64,000 nt of DNA, from positions 11,972,231 to 12,036,230 of the forward strand of contig JANVCC010000018.1 in the NCBI GenBank assembly GCA_025345505.1. The letters are read 5' to 3'. The stretch is from Todiramphus chloris collaris (taxonomy: Eukaryota > Chordata > Aves > Coraciiformes > Alcedinidae). The position numbers and the translations under genes were made by a program. The notes beneath the pieces were generated by a model. That model made no database searches and was not told where the DNA came from. It saw nothing but the letters and a program-made list of their open reading frames with translations. Below, piece after piece: positions 48,261-63,200 of the stretch. The stretch's first letter is position 1. Each line of letters begins with the position of its first letter.

Positions 48261-51200
48261 TGGGGACGAGCTGGTACTCGAGGTAGGCTCACCGGGCTGC
48301 CTGCTCCGTTCCTGACAGGCATAAGAGTGGGCGGGGCAGTAGGGGCAAGCACAGAAGGTATCCCCGCTGTCAGCCTGCCCCTCTCGCGCTCTCGTGTCAC
48401 TTAATTCCCGCGGTGTCACCCTTGTTTGTGCCGCCCGGAATGCCTTGAAATCCTTCTTGCTCGTTACCTGTGACCAAAGTCTATACCAGGCTTTACTGCT
48501 GAGCTGATAGGAGAGAAGCTGTGATGAAGTCCAGTCTCGTCTCCAGGAACAGCTGTTCTGGGAGCACGAGGAAAACGAGATCCCTCTCTATATTTGTCTG
48601 GCAGAATTGTTGCATCTGTATTTTCAGGAGTGGGCTAAAAGGGATAAGCATATTAGTTTGTGTCTACAAGGCACACAAATGGATGCCAAAGCTTAAAAGA
48701 CTGGAAAGCATTGCTCTTGTGTTACAAGTTTTTGTGTGCTGCTGTCTGTTTTTCTTCATGGGTCTGTGGAAAAGCTGAGAAGCATTTGCATCTTTGCTTT
48801 TTCATCTTTCCCCTGCAACCTACTGAGCTAGGTATCTCTGTGTCTACTCTTGTCTGATTTGGACATAGAAGATGCAAGCAATGTGGTCTTATTGCTTTCT
48901 TGTATCAGCTTTCGATTCCACTGTTGTTGATGCATTTCCCAGTAAAAGTGATTTATGGAAGTATTTTAACAAAGTTCTACACTTAATGAGAACATCTGAA
49001 CAGAGAAGATAAAAAAACATCACAGGTGGAAGAATGTCTTCCTATGCAGTCATCCAAGACACAGAGCAAGGCCTTAAACCAAACTTTTCACAGGTTTCTA
49101 TTGAGTTTATTTTTCTGTTAGCTCATTTGGGGTGATTAATTTTTAATTGCAGTGTGCTGAGCACTTAGAGCTGTAATTATCACTGTTGGAAGATGAATCT
49201 TGTGTAAAGCGGTGTTAAATTCAAGATGCCAATAAAACTGACATGTATTTCTTAATTTGGAACCCCAAATTAGCTTTAATTTTAGTTTTTGTTAGTGTTC
49301 TCATTCACCTCAATTGAATTTCCGGAGAACGTATTTTGGGGAGAGGGGGGAATAACAATTGTTTGTAAAGGACACGTGTAAGGAACTGACAATGGCAGAG
49401 GGGTGGTGTGGAAATCAAGCACTGTGTATTCAGTGTAGTGATGTGATTGTATATAATGCGTTGTTTGGCAACCCTGGAATATATAACAAGAATAAAAAGA
49501 ATTACTGAGTAGTTGATTGGTGAAATGAGGTAGCGTTTGTGGAGGATGGAGGGAAGGACTCATGGAATCATTTGTGGAAATAGGGGCAAACTGAACTTTC
49601 CATTTTCTCTGCTAGACAAGTACTGTGTGCATTCTGAAATGTATCAAATGTATTGCTTGATTCTGTGGGGTTTTTTCATTACCAATTGATATTTCCCCCA
49701 CACCCTCTCAACTCCTGCCCCTGTAAACGTGCTGGATGTGCAACAAAACCCCAAAGTAGATGTCTTGTCAGTGAGGAAGTTGCTTAGGTTTTATTTCTGG
49801 AACGCTGTAGTGAAGGAGAACTTGAAATTGTTTTCCCAAACGGGAATTAATTAAAAAAGAAATATAGCAGATCTGGTAGCCATTGCTGTTCAGGTGATGG
49901 GTTTATGTTATGAAAAGTAAAATTCAGGTCTTCAGAGTGTAATAGTAAATCAGCTTTGTGAAGGTTTTAAGATGTATGGAATAGGAGACCATAGTTTAGG
50001 CTCACAAGTAGACACTGAGAATATTCTAAAGAGGTATAAGTGATTTTTGGAAATGTTTTTACTGGGAACTTTCCTTAATTCAAAAGTTTAACAAGCTCTG
50101 CTTTTAACTTCCCTAGGAAATTGCAGCTCTCCCTGAGGTACTAAGAAATAATTTATACTCTCGGTTACTTTACTGTAATGCCTTGTTATTTCTTGGTTGA
50201 TCAGCCTAAATCTGGAACATTATTTATTCATGCAACTGTGTTGGCTTCTTAAATGCTGTGAGATGAGAGCCTGATTATTTGAAAGCTATTTCTGTGTTGC
50301 AAACTTTGCACTGCTAATCTTTACTTCAATAACTTAAATTTGGGAGTCCCAGAATTTTTTTTTGTTGCTTTTTAAACTTGGATGTACTTCAGAATTTTGA
50401 TAAATCTTTGTGACTTCCAGTGTTTGCTGCTCTAGAACTCGAAGGGAGGTCTGATTATTTCGGTTAATGTGTAATGATCTTCTTTGTGTTTTGTATTGCG
50501 TTCTTATTGGCAAATAATTTTACCTCTTCTTATAGCTAAGAATATGTGTCCTAGGTTATTTTATATTTATTTTTTGTGCGTTTGTAGAGTGCTTTCATTT
50601 ATAGAGTGAGTATAGTTATTTCCCTTCACCTTAAGTAGAGCAGGACTGCTGGAAAGGCTGAGAGACCATATGGAGCACAGCTCATGATCCGAGTGTCTGT
50701 GTTACCTACTACAAAATGACATAAAAAGAATTTTTCTTTAAAAGTTCTTTGTTTTTCTTAGTATTTCATGAGCAGTCTTTGTGTAGATTACGACTTGCAT
50801 ATTAGCATACTTTGATGAATGCCAATTACTTTGACTTGTGAGCATTACAGATAAATCTGGCATTCATTTGGCATGGAAAAAATGATTTATAATACCTTAC
50901 AGGAGAATATAATCAGAAGTCAATGTCTTCTGTTACTACCCAAAGATGAAGGCAAAGCTGAATCAATAGACAATCTGCAGTACGTTTTGTTTATTACATC
51001 TCGGCACTTAAAAAACCCTAGGCTTTATAGCCTGTCTTAGCTTATGCAGTTAAATTACTCACTATATAGATTTGTGAGTAACAGAAAATACACAAGGAAT
51101 TTGTAGGCTAGCAGACAAATTTAATTGGTGAATATATGTATGAATGTTGTATTTAAGTTAAAATGTATAACATAGTGTTTGACTGTTATTGTTGCATTTG

Positions 51201-54200
51201 CAGCCAAGAGGGAACAGAAAACATGGTGCATCATTTGTCATCACTAGAGCAATTACAGGTAAATGTGACTTGTTCTTATGCTTATGACTCATAAGACTGA
51301 TGTGTGGATTGCTTATAAAATTTACAATTTCTGCACTTTAGGGTGGCTAGTGTAGCGCAAATAGGGTGTTGGATGTGTTTTCAGGAAAATCTTTTCAGAT
51401 TATCAATATTGCTGTGTTATTTTATGTCATCTTTGTGACCTTTTTATCTCCATTAGCTTATTGGAACAAACTAATAAACCATACATCTAAAAAGTTTAGA
51501 AGCTCTGCTGTGTTTTGCAGAATGTTGCTGAAGTTTTTTCTTTTCCTCTACCAGCTCTTTCATTGGGCTGTTTGCTAGTTAGTTCTGTAAAGAAGCTTTA
51601 CATTCTGATTATATTACATTGCCATTCAACACTTGGTTTATACAGTAACTGAGTTGCATGTTCATCCAGTAGGAATTTCTCTTAGAATTTTCAGAAAAAC
51701 TGCTAGAGATGTAATTTTTCCCTCTTTCTGTTGTAGGTCCTGCTTTGTTTTTGCTGCGGTACATCTGGTACAGGTAGGTTTGAAAATAGTGCTTAATCTT
51801 TTCATATGGTAATATTTTAGAGCTTACTGATTTGCTGGAGAGTTATTTTAAATGAGAGTAAAACTGAACACTTGTTTAGAATATTGCCCAAACAATGCTT
51901 AGACTATTTTCTTTCTATAAGCTTAAATTGTAACCACTTGAATTGCATCTGAAGCCTACCTAGGAAAGAGTTGGTGTATACTAGTTTGACTTTTTACATT
52001 TATGAGAAGCCTAAGTAAACTTTCAGCTGGAACATCATGTTTCCCAGAACACGTATTTGTCCTTACTACTCCCAGCTGAGATAGCACAAGTGAAGTTGTT
52101 TGTTGTTTTTTTGTTTTTTTTCTTAAGCCTGAGTGACAGGTATGATGCCATGGCAGGATTTGCTTCATTTGGAGTAATAATTTGGATTTCTTTTCTTGAC
52201 AATTCAAACTGCTATACAAAAAGCTTCATAACTAGCTAAGCAGCATTTATAAATTTAGCTTCTGATTCCAAAGGTGCTTAAATGGTCCCAGAAACATACT
52301 GCGGTAAATAAGTGTGTCTGGAGAGTTTCAACTCTGTGGTTATACTACTCGATTGATGAATTTGGCAAGTTTGAAGATATAACTTCTCCCCTTTTAGGGC
52401 CTTCTCTTTGTTTTAAGGTATATGGAGAGGGACATTAATGTGTCTCCCTGTGAATTCAAGACTGTACTTGAATTCAGCAGGCAGTGCTGTTTTCCCTGTT
52501 GCTGGGGTTTTACTTTATTTTGTGTCTCACCCTCTGTCCCCTTTTGGTGGGTGTTTGGGTTCCTTACCATCATATAAGTCCAGATGTAAGTATTCAGTTG
52601 CAGACAGAATAAACTTATTTTTCTTCCCTCCCAGCAGTCATATTTAAAGTTTGATTTTTATCTTTTAATCCTAATTGCTATTTTTATGTATTTAATAGAA
52701 GTGCTTGGGAGGCCTCTATTTTAAAGTCCTGGTAAAATTAGGAAGAATATTAAATTCAGAGTTGGCTCCTTAGGGTTCTGTTCAGCTACGTCTTGAAAAA
52801 CTTAAAGAAAGGAGATCCCAAAGACTCTCTGTTCCAATGTCTGACTGTCTTCATGGTGAAGAATTCTCTTCCTTATGTCAGTTTGGAACCTGCTCTGTTT
52901 TAGAATGTTAGAATCATTTAGTCTGGAAAGATCTTTAAGATCATCGAGTCCAACATTAGCCTAACACTGTGAAGTCTGACAAAGGATTGATCGTGGCTTC
53001 TTGAGCTTATGCCATGTACCTCAGTGTCTCCTGTCTTTGTGGTAACTGCCTGCCTATCTGAGAGCTGCTCTTTGGACCCCCTGGAGCCTTTCCTTCTCCT
53101 GGCTGAACAAGTACAATTCCCTCAGCATCTCATTGAAGGCAAGTGCTTCAGTTCCCTGACCATCTTGGTGGCCCTTCAGTTTATTATAATAGTTCTTTTT
53201 GTAATGAGGGGTCCCAAAACTGACTGCTGACCAGGCTATAGGATGATGGGTAAATGATCGATTCCTTTAATATGTGGTTTTGTTCTGTTAATACAAACAA
53301 GGATGTTGTTAGCCTTTGTTGTTGGCAGGGTGCAGTGTTGATTCATGTTCAGTTGCTAAAACCTCCTGGCATGTGTATCTCAGATTTGCTTTTGTTACAC
53401 GTGTGTTGTGATTTAGCCTCATGTTTTTGTTATTGCAGCCCTGTGAAGTTTTCTCTGCCCACTGGACTGGTTCGTCTAGTTAGTAAGCAGATCAACTGGC
53501 ACCTAGTACTTGCAAGGTAACCAGCTTACATGCTTTTCCATTTTTGGCAGTAGTGAATATATTAGTGCTTCCTCTCCTCGCCCCCCCATCCCTGTTGGTA
53601 ACAATACCAAGTTAATGTTATACTAAAGTCATGTTATGTTCCTGGTCAAGAGAAATAGTGGAGACTTTCGCAAGGCAGCCTTGGGAAAGAAAGGTCAGTC
53701 TGCTACCTAGGGGCTTCCGCACTGCTTCCCTTCATGCAATGCATCTCTCATTCAGGTCTGAATGTCTTTCTAGCTTTTGAGGTAAAGTATCTTGCAGTGC
53801 AGTCGATATCAAACTCAAGTCCAGAATTTGATCAGTTAAAGACCTATAACTTGTCAGGATATGTCATATACATTGCATATTTTATAATTGGTGAAAAGCA
53901 AATGTGTACTCTCAAGACTTGCCTGCTATGGTATATGTAGAGGAGAAGTGAGGTTCCAAGGCTAGAACTAGCTGTTCTGTGGTAATTTTAGCAGCATCAG
54001 TAAAATCAGTGGCTTTCAAAAATAAGCATAAATATATACAGAAAAATGGCTCAGTGTCATGAACGTAGTATGGAATGTTTTAGCTTATTATGTATTTTCA
54101 CTGAGTATGATCGGTGGTTCAGCAAGAGCTCTTTACTGTTGAGAGAGATGGTGATTCTTTGAGGGAAGTGATGCTCCCTTTCGACACACAATGTGCCAGT

Positions 54201-57200
54201 TGCAGTGTTCAAAGACAGGACACCTTCTCTGAAGGAGATGACGTAACTTACTGAAGTATGATAGTTGTTTATTACAGATAAAGCGGTACATCATTTTAGA
54301 TATAGCTGTTATTAAATTATCTGTAAGCCATAACCGTTGACCTTTGCTGCAGGCAGATTTTAGGCGTTGTTTCTATTTTCTTAGTGCTACTAGAAAATAG
54401 GGATAGATGCATTTCAGTGAAGGGAATCCTATTCTAGCAGGTATGTATTTTTTTTTTTAATAACACAATTTGTTTTGATTTATGAAAAAGGAAATCTAAC
54501 CTTGCAGAAAAGCACCTAGAGCTGTGATGTTTATTCTGTAAGGACTGGACTTTACATGAACTTTCACACCTGTATTTTTCCGTTTCAGCAATGGTAAATT
54601 GTTGGCAGTTGTTCAAGACCAATGTGTAGAAATCAGGTAACTTAATATTATCTTTTGCTTCACGACCATAGTTGTGGTGTTGTAAAGATTCTTCTGTGAT
54701 TTGTTTTTGAATGTTATTAATTGTACAAGTTATCTATGGAATAATCTGAAAATATATTATCACTTAGAAAGCAGAAGCCTTCTATTTCTTCTTAGTTCTT
54801 GGATGTGCCCCATTAAAAAAAAACAAACAACAAACTACCCCCTTGCCAAAAAAACCCTCCCACAATTACAAATGTTATAGGTGTCCTGGACTGCATCAAA
54901 AGAAGTGTGGCCAGTGGGTCAAGGGAGGTGATTCTGCCCCTTTATTCTTCTCTGTTGAGACCACAGCTGGAGTGCTGTGTCCTGCTCTGGAGCCCTCAAC
55001 AGAAGAAGGACATGGGCCTCATGAAGCAGGTCCAAAGGAGGGCCACAAAAACAGTCAGAGGGCTGGAACACCTCCCCTGTGGAGAAAAGCTGAGAATTGG
55101 GGTTGTTCGCTTGGAGGAAAGGCTTTGGGGAGACCTTACTGAAGCCTTTCAGTAATTAAAGGGGATCTGTAAGAAAGATGGGGACAATCTTTTTAGCAGG
55201 ATCTGTTGCAATAGGATGGGGTAATGGTTTTAAACTAAGAAAGGTAGTTTTACTCTAGATATAAGGAAGAAATTTTCTACAGTGAGGATGGTGATAGAAG
55301 TGCCATCCCTGGAAATGTTTGAGGTCAGGTTGGATGGGGCTCTGAGCAGCATGGTGTGGTTAAAGGTGACCTTGCTCACTCCAGGGGCATTGGACTAGCT
55401 GACCTTTAAAGGTCCCTTCCAACCCAAAGCAATCTATGATTCTATGATCTCTATCTCTCTTTCTTTTTTCAGGATGAGAAAGAAAAACAATCAAGATGCT
55501 TCAAAATACTAAACTTAAATCATGATCTTTCTAACCTATACTTTTCTGTTCCCCCTAGAAATTCTCTGCTAATAAATGGGACAAACAGCTAGTATTCTGC
55601 TTCTCTGTAGGGTAGCTGGAATGTATAATACATCACCTTATTTTAGAAGTAATGTGGATTGCCGTAAAGACTGATGCTTTCCCTTTTTCTTCTGCTCTCT
55701 AACAACAAACTCTCCTTCGCCAGTTCAAGAACACATTTAGCTGTAGAACAGATCTTGATTGAGTGTGTTTACTTGCTTCACAAAAAAAATCCATTTGCTA
55801 GAAGGTCAGACCTTCTATTTATATGTAAAAGAAGCAAGTGTATGAAAATTGTTCAATCAGAAGTGGTGTGAACACCATAAATGTCAGCTTATAGACTATA
55901 AAATAAATTGCATATTTCAGCTGTATTAATTTAACTATATTCTTGCATTGTTTCTAAAATTGTAACCTAGAGAATCTGGAGTAGTGTGGTGTTTGGTTTC
56001 TTTTTTCTTCCCTAAAGCTACCTGCTGAAGTTTTGAAATGCTGCTGTCCAACTTTGAATAGCATTACTACTCAATGAAGGATATTAGTATTTATGTGTTG
56101 GGAGGAGGGTTGGTTCCTAAAATCCCATTGTTAGTTACTGTAGCTGCCTAACATCGAAGGCTACTATCAGCCTTTGTGAACTAGTAGCTAAATATATATG
56201 GGCTTTTGAATTGTGTGCTTAGAGTTTTTGTAGTCTTCTGTTTATTCTGTTAAATCGAAGAGTGGGATTTGTTATTTTCTTGTATAACTCCATATGAGTA
56301 TTTCTTCTGCAGGTCTGCAAAAGATGACTTTGGATCTATAATTGGAAAATGCCAAGGTATACAATATGGCAACCTCTACATCATTACCTGATATCATTGT
56401 TTATTGTTCATGTGTTGCTAAGTGGTGGTGTCTGTTTACTTTAAAGATAACGATGTAACTCTTCTTTTAATGATGATTAACTTAAAAACCTGAATCTAAA
56501 ATGATAGTTAAAATGAACGGGTGTGGGAGACATAGCAGGTATTGGGGGGGTGGGGTTTTGTTTTTATTATTTTTGTCCGGGATAAGCTTGTAACGGTGGT
56601 AGGCACCCTTGTACTTTTTGATGCCATTGACTGTTGTTTAAGGGATTATATTTACATTTAGTTTTTCAATAATGTCCCTTTTCATAGTGCCAAAGGATCC
56701 CAACCCTCAGTGGAGGCGAGTGGCATGGAGTCATGATTGCACCTTACTTGCTTATGCTGAAAGCACTGGAACAGTGAGAGTATTTGACCTAATGGGTAGC
56801 GAGCTTTTGGTGATTTCACCGGTAAGTGCTGTCTTACATAAATATAGTAGAACTTTTTGTTTAATCTAAGGATAAAGGGTAATTTCCACTCTTTGGCCTT
56901 TTTATAATCATGGCTCACTTTGGTATAAAGGCTTACAGTATAAATACCATGCACAGATGTACTGTAAAGTGTTTGTTACATGATGGATATATTATAGTTA
57001 ATTTAAGTCGTGTAGCACTTGCGAAGCATATCCTTTGTGCTGTTGTATCTAGTCAGAATCTTCATTTTTTCGTTCTTTTTCTGGGAATTGTGGTAGGTCT
57101 GCAGGTACCTCAGTTTGTGAAAGTACAGAGTCACCTAATTAATGTTACACAGTATCAGTGAAATATTACTGAAACACAATATGCTTTATATTTTACATAT

Positions 57201-60200
57201 TCAGTGATTATACTAAACTAATTTGGGAAGGTGGCTTGAGTGTATTTCCTTAGTATATTGTCTTTGCAGACTTTATAATAATAAGATTTCTTCAAAATCA
57301 AGGTAAAATATATTTTGTTACTAATATAATCGATGAAAATTAATTAAACACTATTTTTTCCTTATCCCTTTTTTCTCCCAATGTCTGTCTGCATTTTTGG
57401 GTGAAGACAGCAAGTTTTCCAGGAGATCTGAGTTATGCTATTGCTGGATTAATCTTTCTAGAATACAAAGCAAGTGCCCAATGGTCAGACGAACTGCTTG
57501 TTGTGAATTATCGTGGAGAACTGAGAAGTTATCTTGTAAGGTAAGCATAAATTTTGACGTGCTTTGAGAAGGCAAAGTGAACTTCAAAGAAATTCTTTTC
57601 ACTCTTTAAAGAAAATAAATCTGAAATAACGTTTGTGGTTTTTTTTTTTTTTTTCCTGCATACTTAGTGCTGGCACAAATCAAAGCTTTCAAGAAAGTCA
57701 TAGTTTCAGCTTTAGCAGCCATTATGCCCATGGAATAACTACAGTCATTTATCATCCTGGTCACAGGTAAGGGTTGTGTTTGCTACCTGCCAATAATAGG
57801 GATATGATTAAGAGAAGTGGCAAAATGCACACTGAAGTGTGTTGGATAAGGAAGGGGAGGAAAAAAAAAAATCTTATTTTAATACTGGTATTTAGTGAAT
57901 CAGGAATAACAAGTTATGTATCATTGTACCTATGAAAGAAGCCCTAGTTGATGATCTCACTTAACTTGATTTTTTCATTATTCCATTAATAATGTTCTTT
58001 ACTGTTGAATACCTTACATAAGCAGCATTTTTTTTAGAATGTCAGAAATAGTTTATTTGATTCTGGATTTGATTTCTGGACATGTTGGTCAGTCCATTTG
58101 CCCTCGTGTTCTGACTGGAACTGCCCAGGCTTTTGAATTTGGAGTTGTCTTGTGGTGCATTTTCTCTATTAATAATGTATTGGGTACAAATACCAGACTA
58201 ATGGACTAATGACAGACAGATTGACTAATTGACTGCCTGCTCTTGAACCAGATGTAGTTGGAATAGGTCCTGATTAGCCAACTAATTATGTTAAAAACGT
58301 GTCTTTTCACTATCAGCTTGTTATATAGCAAAATAAACTCAGCAATTTATTTTTCTGTTTCTCTTCAGTTGTAGGAACTGGCACTTCATTCTAGATGTTT
58401 TTCTTCTGTTAGATCTACTAGGATTGAATTTGTCAACTCAATGTGTTGTATGAATGTATTATTTTAAATGGAAATTAATCTTGGCTATGGAATGCAAGAA
58501 GAAACTAATTTTTTAAAAACATTCTCATTCTTTGATGTTAAGTGAGCTGTCCTATCTATCTTAGGAAAAAAGGGCTATTATTGAGAAGTAATGTTCTATC
58601 TTATTACTTTCAAAAACTAATTTTGAGTATTGTTTCTTCTTTCTACCTAATTCATATCTGTTAATTCCACAGAATTAATATTCAGTATGTCAGATCTAGA
58701 GATTTGAGGTAGTAGGTGTGGCTTTTGGAGCTTTGGTAGTACTATTTGACCAGACTGTAGAATCTATTCATTCTTTCCTTTATCAGACCAGGGTTACTGG
58801 TTCTTGACATGTGTTTCCAATGTTACCATTTCCGGTCCTGATATTACGAAGTAGATGGATTATAATGGCGAGTGTTGCAAAGAATGCTGGATAATATTAA
58901 AAGTGTGGTCAAATAGTTATTCAGACAGTTATAATAAATGGCCATGCTTGTTTTTAATTTTTGATGCATTTCTGACTAAACGATGTCAGAACTGTACTCC
59001 TATAATGGATGAACCCCTTAACAAGTAAATACATAGACAATCAGCTGATGTAGTTGTCAGCCAAATAGTATGGACATTTCTTTGTGTGTGCTAATTGCAG
59101 CCTCTTGCTATAGAGATTTAAAAGAGGAGACAGCAAAAAAGAAAGGAAAAAATTTCATGTTTTGTTCTTCTTCCTTCCTCCCATCTCTGGGAGAAGTAAT
59201 AGCTTTGTCTTTCCTACCATTCTTATACGCTATTAGGTTAACATTTTTAAAACTTGATAATAGTATGAAGTGAAAGAGCAGGAAGTAATGCTGATCTTGT
59301 GCTCGGAGCAGTTTATTCAGAATACTAGTTATCTTTATGGAAGCCTATGGTTGTCATTTTTTTGTTGTTGTTGTCTATATTCCATGTTTTCTAGGGAGAG
59401 AAATATTTTAATGTGAGATAAGGGCACATGGTTGTATCTGCAGCTGAAGTAATAGGTTTTGTAATGTGTATGGTGTACACATTCAGGAATTACTTGTTTT
59501 TACCAAGAAATATTATGACTCATTCCATGAAAATAAAAATAGTCAGGTGGAGCCTATCCCCTGTGATTGTAGTATCTTCTGCTCGTAGTTAACTTGCAAA
59601 ATTGATACTTAAAAGAATGCACAGTTGGATGAAATAGGTGGAAAGAAGAAAAAACTCTCTGTTGTTTCCTTCATTTAGACAAGTCTTTTCTGTTTTGGTT
59701 TTACTCTGTGGTAGAAAACTCTAAATTTGACAGTAGAGAACTCTAAATTTATGAGCAGAGTCTCTTGCTGAAATTGTCTTACTAGCACCAAAAAAACCCA
59801 GGAGTTGAAGGGAGACAGTTTTCTTAAATTGTGCATTAAAGAAAATTGTAGATATGTATGAACACTTTTCACTTTCAGTAACGCGAACTCTAATCACTTA
59901 ACGTACGTTCAACTTTGTCACTTTGTGCTTCCTTGTATTTTGTTTAATTTCATACGGTCAAGTTACATGAGTCTGTCTCCACTGCTGTAAGCCTTGACTT
60001 ACTGCAGTTTATATTACTATATATTTAAGAGTCAGGTAGACATAGTGCTTAGGGATATGGTTTGTTTGAGGACTTGTTAGTGTTACGTTAGTGATTGGCA
60101 TTGATAATCTTAAAGGTCTTTTCCAATCTAAGCAATTCTGTATTTGCTCGTTACCTATTACAGTGCAATAAAATGGCACATAAGAACTTAATAAGCTTAA

Positions 60201-63200
60201 TTTTTCTCAACTACGTGTTTGATAACTGCAAAGACAACATGTCACTAGGGAATGTATCTGAATCTGTAGAAAAACTGGAAACAATAGGTTTGGAAAAAAA
60301 ATCTAGTAATGAGTTTCACTGCTGTTGAAAAGTGGTATATATCTTAATTCAGATGCCTAATGTTGGTGTTCTCAGGTGATCCAGCTTTCATTTGTGTTGG
60401 TATCTTTGGTACACTTGAGTTGACAAAACTGAAACGTCTGCTTCAGTGTAAGCTCTCTGTAGGCTCTAATGGAAGGTTCACCACCTGGTTATTTTGAGTA
60501 TCTTAATCTGGAGCTGAATGTCTCACTTGAGGGTTATCTGCAGTTGTTACAGAAAGTGTTTGAATTTAAAGCCTAAAATTTGTCATGACTATAGGAGATG
60601 AAGTGTTTTAGATTCAGTTGGAATTTGCTTATTGTACCAAAATTACCAAGTGAAGAATGTAAAATCAGGAGTCAGCTGGAACAAAAGCTCAGAGCACCCT
60701 TTGATCAGGAACATCTGGTAGACCTTGGTAAAAGCTTCTCGAGTTTGCTAGCTAGTTTTTCCTGACAATGGCAGGCATCATAAAGTTCCTCAGAGGCTTA
60801 CAGGATTCATTTGATGATCCCAGAAGTATGTAGAAGATTAAGAGGATCTAAAAAGGGAGCCTGGAAACTACTGCATGCTATTTGTGCTCTGTGTAGAAAA
60901 CACAAGATTAAAAATTATTTAAGATTTTAACATTTTAAGTATTAAAGGATGTTGCACTGATCTTGATATGTATAATGGCACGTTAGACAAAACTTTCCCT
61001 TTGAGGGAGCTTCTATTAAGTGTCATATATTAACATTGTCTTGTGACTCATCTGGAGCGGCATAAAACTACAGCTGATAGAATGTTATTTAAGAACCCAA
61101 ATATTTGGCCAAAAGTAGTTTTTTACATTACTGGGGCAAAAAATGTTGTTGGCATGGTATCTTCTTCTTTGGACTGAGACTAACTTAAAACAAACCAAAC
61201 CCCACCAAAAAAACAACCAAGAAAAAACCCTCTCCTGTTGCAACTCCCAGTCTACCTGTCAACTTGTTATTTTGGAGTCATCTCCTGTCTAGTCCTGAAA
61301 AAATAATTGGTAAACAAGGCCAAATCTTTACTGAGGCTCTCAGGAGTACCTTTCATTTTCTTTTGATGCTGGTTGTGTTATTCATCTTAATAGTTTCTGC
61401 CCCTGCTCTGTTACATTTTGCCCTCTGAAAAGCTCTTTAAAATTTTAAATATGTACTGCCATGATAAATTTCTCTGCAGTCCTGGGAAAAGGCTTTTTGT
61501 CTTGAGGTTGTATGTTTTGTGTGTGTCTAAGCTGATACGACATCTTCATTCCAGCTGTCACTGAGTTTCATTTATCCTAAGAGATACTTCTGAATTATAA
61601 ATATGTTGCACTGTGTGTGACAGGTTTTCCAAAAATTCTTTGAAAAGATTTATCTTGATGGAGTTTCTGAGAGCTCGTTCAGGCAGCTTTGGAGCTGCTG
61701 CTGTCACTTCTATTGACAATTCTTCTCCTGGTCTTTGTGCTGCTATTTGTCTCTTAGTCACCTCTGGCACAGTGCAGTCAATTGTAATTGAGTTCTAGTC
61801 ACTTCTGCTGTTGAAATTTTTAATTTAGTGGTATGTTACAATTGAAGCTGGAGCTTGTGGAAGAATTTAGATTCCTATGAATGGACAAGACTGTAGATAA
61901 ATTAATCTTACAGAAGATTATTCCTGCTGTGTCTTGGTTATTAGGAACTGATAGCTGTATTATAGCAATTTCATCAAGTTATTGTCTACTGATTTTTATT
62001 TTTTTTTTTAAAGCTTTTTCTGCTGGTCAGGCTGTGAAAGAGACACATCTGAAACTTGGGTTTCTGTCTGGGAAAAAAATGTTGGGAAACGCGTCACTTT
62101 ACGTGCAATGATAGACGTTGCCAACATCTTACAGGATTTTAAGATGTGGTTTCCCGTTCACTGATAATAGACTGTGTGCTTAGATGTGAGTAACCTAATA
62201 CGTATTTTTGACCAGCAAAAATGGACATAGGCTATATCATGTATAAGGTAGATAAGTATTTTGCTTTAAAACCTATTTGGGCTGTTACAAGGAATTTCAT
62301 GTGATGTGCTATGTCTCTGTAAGTTCATTTGTTTGGCAGAGGTATGTGCTGCAAGGCATTTGAAAACTTGTTACTTTCTCGTTTTGGAGTGAAGTTCCTC
62401 AGAAGAACTATGTAGTATGTTGAAAAGATGGCTTTTGTATGAGTTGGGGACAGCTCTTACATTCTTTGATCAGTGTCAGCGTGTTGAGCTTCTCTTATAC
62501 AGCGATGGTAGGCAGAGGTTGCAGAACAGAAATGTCAGGGAAAAGGAAAATAAAAACTATGCAGAAGGGAAACAAACAAATGGACTATTAGGTTTATACG
62601 ACACTTAATCTGTGAAATTTTTCTCTTCCAAGTGCATTTCCCCCAGTAATCAGCAGAAAATTTATTAAAATATTTTGTGTATTTCTGAGAACTGTGTTGT
62701 TTAGCGGTGGCTGTACCTCGTGTTACTGTTTGCCATGTTTCTGAAGGAATGTTGTTCTTCCTTTGTTCAAGTCATTTTATTCATGAAAGTATAACATACT
62801 GTTGCAGTAATTTCTAGTATTTGTTACATCCCAAAGTTGAATGAAACTAAACTTGTTACATTGTTTTGCTCATTGCTTCTGATTTACTCAGTTGCTTGAG
62901 TATGGAATTTCTAAAATATTCTTGATTTCAGTGTCTGCTTTTCCATTATTGTTATTTTTAACCAACCCTCTGTAGATTTTAAGAGTCCTGGTACCAGAGG
63001 CATCTTCAGATCAGGCTTGTGGTTAGTATGACTTGCAGAACAAAGTACTTTGACTAGATTTTTGGGTTAAAGTGGCACTTGATAAGTTCCTCTGAGTTTC
63101 TGTTCAAGTATTTACTTGGGCATTGTCTGACCAATTGACCAGAATGAAGAACCAGTACCAAAACAAAATAGTTGTTGTTGATTGGAAACTGTTCAAATGT

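Noticed and set aside
47638..48419. Long minus-strand open frames (204, 188 and 170 codons) over the NBAS CpG island
   Set aside because: They overlap in different frames, are rich in Pro/Arg/Ala/Ser, have no domain, and lie antisense to NBAS exon 1. This is the expected effect of few stop codons in GC-rich DNA.
54843..55155. Open frames of 82-99 codons in NBAS intron 5
   Set aside because: They are part of a plus-strand CR1 3' fragment and are not host genes.
57399..57415. Alternative acceptor 'agacag' for NBAS exon 8, eight bases further in
   Set aside because: Using it shifts the frame and meets a stop codon within a few residues. The upstream AG keeps the conserved reading frame.
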